NCBI RefSeq assembly: GCF_949987515.2
Contig: NC_082691.1
Coordinates: 59,775,740 to 59,839,739, forward strand
Direction: 5' to 3'
Length of the DNA stretch: 64,000 nt
From: Delphinus delphis
Taxonomy: Eukaryota; Chordata; Mammalia; Artiodactyla; Delphinidae
The stretch's first letter is position 1. Every line of letters starts with the position of its first letter. Under the pieces are notes generated by a model. The model worked only from the letters and a program-made list of their open reading frames with translations. It was not told where the DNA came from and ran no database searches. Position numbers and translations under genes: made by a program. This document shows positions 56,769 to 64,000 of this stretch, one piece after another.

Positions 56769-57302
56769 TTGAAAAAATTAACTTTATTGAAGTACAGTTG
56801 ACTTACAATGTTGTGTTAATTTCTGCTATACAGCAAAGTGATTCAGTTACACATATATACATTCTTTTTCATATTTTTTTCCATTATGGTTTATCACAGG
56901 ATATTGAATATTGCTCCCTGTGCTGTACAGTAGGACCTTGCTGTTTATCCATGCTATAAAAATAGTTTGTATCTGCTAGTCCCAGACTCCCAATCCATCC
57001 CTCCCCGACTCTCCCTCCCACTTGGCAACCACAAGTCTGTTCTCTATGTCTGTGAGTCTTTCTGTTTTGTAGTTAAGTTCATTTGTGTCATACTTTAGAG
57101 TCCACATATAAGTGATATCATATAATATTTGTCTTTCTCAGTCTGACTTACTTCACTTAGTATGATAGTCTCTAGGTCCATCCATGTACCTGCAAATGGC
57201 ACTATTTCATTCTTTTTTATGGCTGAATAGTAGTCCATTGTATATATATACCACATCTTCTTTATTCATTCATCTGTTGATGGACATTTAGGTTGTTTCC
57301 AT
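56769..57302 (-). mobile_element. 5'-truncated L1 insertion, reversed
   Basis: Reverse L1 3' end: 'attaactttattgaagtacagttgacttac', 'gattcagttacacatatatac', 'gtctctaggtccatccatgtacctgcaaatggcac', 'tggctgaatagtagtccattgtatatatataccacatcttc', ending at 'gatggacatttaggttgtttcca'. A perfect 19-bp duplication (tgttcacttgattactttt, 56750-56768 and 57303-57321) brackets it, so both ends of the insertion are exact. Confidence 0.96.
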
Positions 57303-57399
57303 TGTTCACTTGATTACTTTTAACCCCGACCTGAAAACAAGCTAGTCTAATCATTTGGAGGTCATAGGAAAGAATATTCTCTTAAGATACAGAGGAGAC

Positions 57400-57600
57400 C
57401 TAGTGCTATGGGAATGAGTTTGCCAGGGTTGAGAAAAAGCAAAAAAGACCAGTATGTCCAGAGTGTAGTGGGCAAGGGATTAAATGCTACAAGATGACGC
57501 TGGAGGTGAGGTGTATTAAGCCAGGTTAGGAGTTTAGATTTCAATCTAAATGCAGTGGAGAGCCATTGCAGGTTTTGGGGTGACTGCAAGCAGCAATAAT
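57400..57600 (-). repeat. L2 LINE fragment, reversed
   Basis: 'ggttaggagtttagatttcaatctaaatgcagtggagagccattgcaggttttgggg' matches reversed L2 ORF2 wording. Confidence 0.75.
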
Positions 57601-57604
57601 TTTT

Positions 57605-58385
57605 TCTGTGTATGTGATTCTAATTGCATTTGTTATTGCATTGAGCTGTTTTTCAAAGAAAGATTCTGAAATCTATTAACTCAAGCCATGCTTGGGCAAA
57701 GATAAAACAAGCACTGAAACTTTATAATAGGATGTTTGAATTAGGCAATTCATTTAACACAGAGGTGAAGTGTTGTGTATGTCGACCAGCCAATGGCAAA
57801 AGCAATGTGGTAGATGCATTTGGAATGAGGTCCTCGTATCATAGGGATTCCTAGTATTACATTAGTTTCATGTGACAGGACTTACAAGAAATTCATTCAG
57901 AAAAACAGCCAGTGTAGGAGTCTTTTTGGCATGTTCTGTGCATATTTTCTCAAACAAGCCGCAATCATTTTGCGGTTGTGTCATTTATGGCTGGTGCCTG
58001 TATGTAGTCCTGGAGCTCTCTTCTAAGCCGGCAGGCACTGAGGCAGCTTGGCAGTGTCATGTGGGCTTGTAAAATTAGAGCACACCATTTAAAATAGTGG
58101 TCTTGGTAAATTCTCTTTCCTCCAAATTCCCTCTGAAGCTGACCTTGTGAGAAAAATACCCCGAAGAGGAACAATAGGGCATCTCTTTTTCCTGCAAGGG
58201 TAACTAGGAAAGGAAAGTTCCAAAGTTTTAACACTGGAAATCGGCCAATCCTAATGCTAAAGTCTACTTGCTGGTGTGTTCCTTTCTGAGTCAAGATGAA
58301 TTTTAGCTGGCTTGAACAAAAATGTGAAAAAATGCCAGCTAAATCTGAAGTTCAAGGATTCTCTTGGCTTTTTTTTTCTTTAATT
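57605..58385. other. Unassigned sequence
   Basis: No exon or named repeat. The 109-codon minus frame 57965-58294 has no domain. Confidence 0.35.
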
Positions 58386-58389
58386 TTAG

Positions 58390-59100
58390 AGATAAATGTA
58401 CTGTTTTCTGATTTAAGAAAAAAACTCATAGAAAATACAGAAACATGTAAAGAAGAAAATTCTAACCAAAGACAATCACTGTTGGTGATTTTGATGTATA
58501 TCCTTCATATAATCTATGTCTATCCATCCATATCGTGTAGCTATAATTCATAGAGTGTTTGCAGTTTTGTGTTTGGATTTGTTTTCTGTTTAACGTTATT
58601 TTATGATCATTTCCACAAGTTCATGATGTATGTTTTGAAAATATGATTTTAATGACTGTATAATCTTCTATTTGTCATAATTTACTTAAGTCATTCTGCT
58701 TATTATTAGATGCTTAGTCCATTTTGAATTTTTCTTTGGTAATGCATACGTTTTGATGACCCTTCTTTCACATAACTCTTCATCTACATCTCTCATTTTT
58801 CCAAAGGAATTAATCCAACAAATGGATTTTGATACATTTTATTAAATTGCTTTCAAACAGCCTGTACCAATTGCCTCATCATCATCAAGGCTATGCCGAG
58901 TGCCTGTCAAACTTGACCTCTAACCAGGATTTAGGTAGTCACTAAAAGAGAGATATTTGCCAATTTGTTAGGTCAAAATTGTTTTAATTTGCTTTTATTT
59001 GATTAAAAGGGACGTTGAACGTTATATCCATTTATTTACTGGCAGTTTGTCAATTGTCTGTTCATGTCTGTCTATGCCATTTGGCCGTTTTAGAAAGTTT
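58390..59100 (-). repeat. L1M LINE 3' part, reversed
   Basis: 'agacaatcactgttggtgattttgatgtatatccttc', 'cctgtaccaattgcctcatcatcatcaagg', 'ttgccaatttgttaggtcaaaattgttttaatttgc' and 'gtcaattgtctgttcatgtctg' keep the order of a reversed old L1. Confidence 0.8.
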
Positions 59101-59112
59101 ATTTTTTCTTTT

Positions 59113-59292
59113 TTTTTGATGGGGGTGATTTTTAACGTCTTTATTGAATTTGTTACAATATTGCTTCTGTTTTATGTTTTGGTTTTTGGGCTGCGAGGCG
59201 TGTGGGATCTTAGCTCCCCGACCAGGGATCGAACCCTCACCCCCTGCATTGGAAGGCGAAGTCCTAATGACTGGACTGCCGGGAAAGTCCCC
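59113..59292 (-). mobile_element. CHR-lineage SINE with long 3' unit, reversed
   Basis: Left part 'taacgtctttattgaatttgttacaatattgcttctgttttatgttttgg' is the reversed 3' unit of an older CHR-type subfamily. Then 'gcgtgtgggatcttagctccccgaccagggatcgaaccc', ending 'actgccgggaaagtccc'. Flanked by atttttctttt (59293-59303) and the same with one extra T (59101-59112). Confidence 0.85.
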
Positions 59293-59304
59293 ATTTTTCT
59301 TTTA

Positions 59305-60812
59305 GAGTAGTAATGTTTCGCTTATTGAAATTTACATTTTTTAATATGGCAAGGGTATGCACTCTTAAAAATTTAGAGGCATAAATATAGCCATAGACTT
59401 CTATCATATAAAAAGGTTTAAATTTATTTTTTGTGGTTCTTAGTTCCTGATATAGTGGTTTGTATCTGAGCTTGTAAATATATAAACACAGTTTACTTTT
59501 AGAATAATGTCACTTCTTGTTATTGGTTCAGTTACATGAATCTTCCTTATATTTTTCTGCCTGTTTCCCTTTCCTTCTCCTGTAATAAAATTTTTTTCAA
59601 GATCCAGACTTCTACTTATCTCACTTGATTCAACTACACTTTTAGGTGGCAGCTTGCCAAGGAAACCAAATCTGAAAAGAATCACATGGGAGAACTGAAG
59701 GGGGTCAGTAGCTCTAGAGAGAGGAATAGTCAACGAAAGAAAAAAGATAGCTACTTGTTTATGTCATGTAAAGAATGAACTTCCTGATGCCAGCTCAGAG
59801 TGAGCAGGCTTAGTTAGGAGGCCGTGGGGCTCAGGAATTTCAGGTATCCGACAGCCCGCTCGCTGCTTTTTCTGCCTGTGGCCAGAGGCAACTGGTTCAT
59901 CCCGGCTCCATCTCCGCTCCTCGTTTTATAATGGAGATAATAATACCTCAAAGGTATGCTCTAATTAATTCTTCTTAGAGCCTCTGAAAATATAATTACT
60001 AATTATTACAACTATTAGATCATTAATTCTTCATTCCTTTTATGGAATTTCAATCAAATGCCCCAAATTCAACACCCAGATTCAGTTGTTTGTGGAGACT
60101 TTGTTGCCTAGTATTAATAGTTTCTTGGCTTCCTTATGTTTATTTTACCCCATGCTAAGTGAATTCTTTAAAATGTAGAAATTTGAAAGTCTGTTGAAAA
60201 TATTTAGAAATTTTGAAGTTCCAAGAAGAGGGAATGCCAAAAAAATTATAAAGTTAAAAAAAATTTTTAATTATAAAGTTTTATATCACCACAGATCATT
60301 GTAACTCACTAATAAAAATAGCTAAATATTTGAGACTGTTGGTTTTTAAACCACGTTAACTTCTTTTTCCTTCAAGGTGAACCATAAAATCTGGTCATTG
60401 GTAAATAATTATACCTAAGACTATTATAGTTTACCTAGATATTCAATAGGAGAGTCATGTGGGCGTAAATAATTTAACAAATGGGACACGTTCTGACCAG
60501 TGGCCCTGACTTTTACTGTGCGGTTTTAAGTTCGAAAATGTGTGTTGACTGATTAAGAATCTTTTTGTTAAATTCAGAAAATTAATATGGCTCTGAGTTG
60601 AAAAGAGTGAAAAGGGTTTATGCATAGCATTGGTGATTTTTCTTCAATGGCGTTGTTTGATTTAGTGTGTGAGCGTCTTATTTTTCTAATTAGGTCATGT
60701 GCACCCTAAGAGTAGAGACCATGTGTTGTAATTCCTCTAAAAGCAGAGGGATTGAATGAATGCTGGAATTATCACTTGGGCCACCTGGCTTTTTTCACCC
60801 TGACTCAACCTA
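59305..60812. other. Unassigned A+T-rich sequence
   Basis: No recognised exon or RNA gene. A MIR-like fragment (59,925-59,990, 'tataatggagataataatacctcaaaggtatgctctaatta') is possible. Confidence 0.35.
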
Positions 60813-60814
60813 TA

Positions 60815-60965
60815 ACCAGCTGTGAGTTTTTGGACACTTAGGTAACTGCATGCTGCCTCAGTTTCCCAGTCTCTAAATCGGAAAATGATACCTTCTCTAA
60901 TTTACAAGGCTGTTGTGAAGTTCAGGTGAAAGGAACTCTATGGTTAAGAGCTTTGTGTGGGCTAG
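60815..60965 (+). repeat. MIR SINE
   Basis: 'gtgagtttttggacacttaggtaactgcatgctgcctcagtttcccagtctctaaatcggaaaatgatacc' and 'aaggctgttgtgaagttcaggtg' match MIR. Confidence 0.85.
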
Positions 60966-62745
60966 TAAAAATTCAGCGTCATTTTGTAAGGTTGGTTTTT
61001 TTCCAGATGTATGATTGTCAGTGGAGATGTGTGTTTTGACCTCTTCCCCTCCATTTTTGCCTGGGAGATTTTGCATGCTGATAAGAGCTAAGAGGTGATT
61101 TAGCATAGTTATTATCAGATGTTTCCTGCTCTCGTGGCCTCTAGCTTCTTCTGGTCTGGCCTTCATATGAACAAGGGCCATACAACCAGCCTCTTAAATT
61201 TAAGTGTCAGTGGCATCGTCTTCATCAGCAGAAACATCTCAAACATTTATTTTCTTTGCGGAAGGCAAGTTTTAGTGGGGGAGTCAGTTTATTTCTGAAA
61301 CGATCTCATTTACCTGAATGAGGAGCGCATATTTATTTTCAGGGTAAGTGGCGAGGGTATGTAATTCTCGTGTGACAGATGAACTAGACACTCTGCTGTA
61401 AATTACATTTGGCTGGAAGAAGATGCTCTGGTATGAAACCACATTTCTGCCTTGCTTACTTTCTCTTCTTGGGTTGGGGCTGAGAGCTGGAAGATTGGTG
61501 AGTCTTTGATTTACCTGGGAAACGAAAACTATTCTTTAGAGAAAGCAGAAAGGGGTGAGTAATCCCATCTATACTTATTTATATAAAAAAGAGGATTTGC
61601 AGATGTGACCTGGGTCCAGCCTTTCTCTTGCCAGGAGACTAAAAGTGTCACAGAACATGTCTGAGTGGCTTGTGGCATTACAGTTTATTTTCAAAGGCCT
61701 TTTGATAACACAATTAAGCCTTTCCCTTTGTTTTATTTTAAAGTTGCCCTTACTGGCTACATTAGTGTGTCGCAAAGTGGGAATTTTTTTGTTGTTTCTG
61801 TGAGCCTTCAGTCTCATAAAAATTAAATGTGTGCATTCCTGTAACCTGATATGCCCTCTCCAGTGAAAATCAATGCTTCGTGCCCTTGCTTCTCAAGCTG
61901 CAGAGGTCTTATTTTGTAGCCTGTGTCCATTGTGTGTGCATTTGCGCATATGGCCTTTCATCACCCATGTTTTCTGATGTTTCTGAAGCATATCTGAGAC
62001 CTCAGCCCCACTACAAACAATCTATCGGCTTGTGTTTAGCTTCCCTGTGTGTTTGCTAGAGAACAGCAGAGGGTGGTTTTTTGTTTTGTTTTTGTTCTTT
62101 CTGTGGCCTGGGGAGTAGGCACAGAACAGCACCAGTTTATTACTCATCTGTGTATTATTCCCTTGGTTGTGGGTAGCAGGAACATCTGAAGAAGATGGAT
62201 TTCTGGAGGGGTAGCAAAATTGAAAACCATTCAGTTCCCCTTCAGACTTGAATTATAGTATCTTAAATATGCCAAGTACAAAGAGTCTGAGACTCCTGAT
62301 AGCCAATTATTTGCCTGTGCTTAGATGCAATTATCATTTTTCCCTACCCAGTGGAGTTTCCATTGCAGGTTTCTTCTAGGAAATAATCAAATGTTGAATT
62401 TTAGGATTAGGTTCCGAAGTAGAAGAAAGACTCCGGGATTCTCTCAGATTCTCCTTGAACTAATCATTGCCTCTGATAAATGGGACCAGCCTAGCCTTTT
62501 GCAGCATTTGACTGTGAGATTTAAGGATATGTTACCAAGCTGATGGAATCTGGGAGAACAGGCTGCATTTATTCTGCTATATGAAAGTCCCCGAGTGTAA
62601 TTTCATACTATGCTGGTGAGGTAACGCAAAGGTTATGTTAGAGCAAATGATGAACTGTCCCTAATTGTCCTTCCCCCACTTTTAGAAGGACAGCAAGCAT
62701 CAGAAGTTCTTTGGTTTGGTGCAATTCGGTCACGATTTTGTCTGA
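60966..62745. other. Repeat-poor unassigned stretch
   Basis: About 1.8 kb with no repeat I recognise. No exon is evident. A candidate for conserved non-coding sequence. Confidence 0.4.
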
Positions 62746-62764
62746 TGTCACTGATTCAGTGACA
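62746..62764. promoter_or_regulatory. Perfect 9-bp dyad with TGATTCA centre
   Basis: tgtcactga and tcagtgaca are exact reverse complements separated by one T. The centre TGATTCA is one base from the AP-1 consensus TGA(C/G)TCA. Function is inferred only. Confidence 0.5.
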
Positions 62765-62879
62765 GCATCCCTCAGAGGTCTCAGCTCTTACTCACAAGAT
62801 GCCACTTGCATGATCAGTTGAAAGGATTCTTAGGGGCACGGCTAAAGACTTCTTATTACTGTTTCTGATTAATCAATTA

Positions 62880-63062
62880 ATTTGATTAATGCCTACTATA
62901 TGCTAGGCACTGTGTTAAATACTTTACTTACATTGTTTTATTTAGTTGGTATTATTATCTCTATTCTGTTGAGGAAACTGAAGTTCAGAGAGACTGAAAA
63001 TTTTACCCAAGATCATGTAGCTAATAAGTGGCAAAGCCAGCATTCGCTCTCTGTCATGGGTG
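62880..63062 (-). repeat. MIR SINE, reversed
   Basis: 'gcctactatatgctaggcactgtgttaaatactttacttacattg', 'gaggaaactgaagttcagagagactgaaaattttacccaagatcatgtagctaataagtggcaaagccagcattcg' is a reversed MIR, nearly complete. Confidence 0.92.
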
Positions 63063-63064
63063 CT

Positions 63065-64000
63065 TCCTTTCCTCATACTGTATACAGTGTTGAGAGCACA
63101 AGGAAAGGTCTGTAAAGCTTGCCAAGAGAGACCACCATTCCATCTTCTTCAGATAAAGCTATCTGTATGACAAAAATACCACTGAAGTCTTGAATCCATA
63201 GGTCTTCCTTCCACCACCTTCCACCAATACAAAATGCTTTCTAGTTCTGTCACCAGATATTTTACTGGGTCCCTACAGAATCCTAATTTTAAGTGGTCAT
63301 TGATTTCAAGAAGTACAGTAAAAGCACAGCTTACTTCATGTAACAACGTGAAACTTAAGGTGCAGTTGGTACTATAGTCTAACTAAATGGAATTGCAAGT
63401 GCTGTTATTAGTAGTCGTAATATTAATAGCTGTGTTTAAAGATACAATCCTGTTAACTATAAGCAGTGTAATATCATCCCACTTCTTAAATGCAGTCACT
63501 CGATGATTAACATGCGCAGTATTCTTTGTATGATTGTTTTTGGAATTATAGTCCTAAATCTGTTCTGGAACAGAAAAGAGAATATAGACATTTGTGAGAT
63601 TAGAATCTGGTAACTTTCAGGCTCAGAGTGCATTTACAAACACTGGCATTCATCCCTGTGTGATATTTCCCAGTTATCCAAAAAGGCTTTTATTCAGGAG
63701 CCATTTGTGGTTGGGATGCATGGTGATGCATCATTTATACAGTGCCTTAAGTGTTTACTGGGTAGAGTGTAAAGGAGACAAAGCACAAGAATCCTGCCTG
63801 AAGCCCTTACTATCTAGAGACACATTTACTGTTATATAATAGAATTTCATCCAGGAGTAGATATTGCTTAACTCCTTCATTTCCTGAGAGCTGAAGTTCA
63901 GGGTTTCCTTCAACGTTTCGATAGCCCCCAACATGCTGATTTGTGTTTTCACCTCCAAAAGACAGTCACACTAAAGAGTATGTTTTGCACTCTAAAAGTG
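63065..64000. other. Unassigned sequence to window end
   Basis: No recognised feature. Confidence 0.3.

Noticed and set aside
1..64000. CRISPR arrays, prokaryotic operons, integrated phage or other microbial systems
   Set aside because: Mammalian interspersed repeats occur throughout, no dense coding is present, and the repeated units found are SINEs with poly(A) tails and target-site duplications.

Overview
The window looks like nuclear DNA of a cetacean (whale or dolphin). The strongest sign is a set of at least twelve SINEs of the tRNA-derived CHR lineage. Most carry the cetacean-type body (ggcttccctggtggcgcagtgg at the 5' end, gaggcccgcgtaccgc before the A-tail), and most are flanked by readable target-site duplications. 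Older layers common to all placental mammals lie beneath: MIR, L2, L3/CR1, L1M, MER5-type and other hAT elements, and MaLR-type LTRs. I see no bacterial or viral gene, no CRISPR array, no rRNA and no free-standing tRNA gene.

No open reading frame in the window is a convincing protein-coding gene. The longest (176 codons, 34,708-35,238) is the by-product of a GC-rich promoter region. Several 60-160 codon frames lie inside SINEs, L2 or L1. The one strong gene-level signal is a CpG island at about 35.0-36.3 kb. On the plus strand it holds a G-quadruplex/Sp-KLF GC-box cluster, a fused E-box/CRE (CACGTGACGTCA), a TATA-like TAAATAG, an initiator TCAGTCC at the expected spacing, and a perfect GTAAGT donor 56 bp downstream of the predicted start. 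I read this as a cAMP-responsive-type promoter with a short untranslated first exon, whose remaining exons lie beyond 64 kb or are unrecognised. I could not name the gene.

Layout: 0-14.5 kb is dense in old repeats (an L2 ORF2 fossil, a long L3/CR1 fossil with later insertions, and an LTR-like block with YY1 and TCTCGCGAGA motifs). 14.5-24 kb is mostly unassigned A+T-rich sequence with an L1 ORF2 fragment near 21 kb. 24-31 kb is a nested repeat zone (a MIR split by L1, CHR SINEs, and a small CpG-rich patch with a Z-DNA-type run at 30.4 kb). 31-36.5 kb leads into and includes the CpG island. 36.5-41.2 kb is almost free of repeats I recognise. 41-57.5 kb is a second SINE/LINE-rich zone, including two SINEs at one target site and an L1 carrying two SINEs. 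57.5-64 kb is mainly unassigned sequence with an L1M fragment, one SINE and scattered MIRs.

The most informative features, apart from the promoter, are the nested insertions, which give relative ages directly from the sequence. I did not find a new gene system here. Repeat family names come from recall of consensus sequences and the edges of old repeats are approximate; target-site duplications and short motifs were read base by base.
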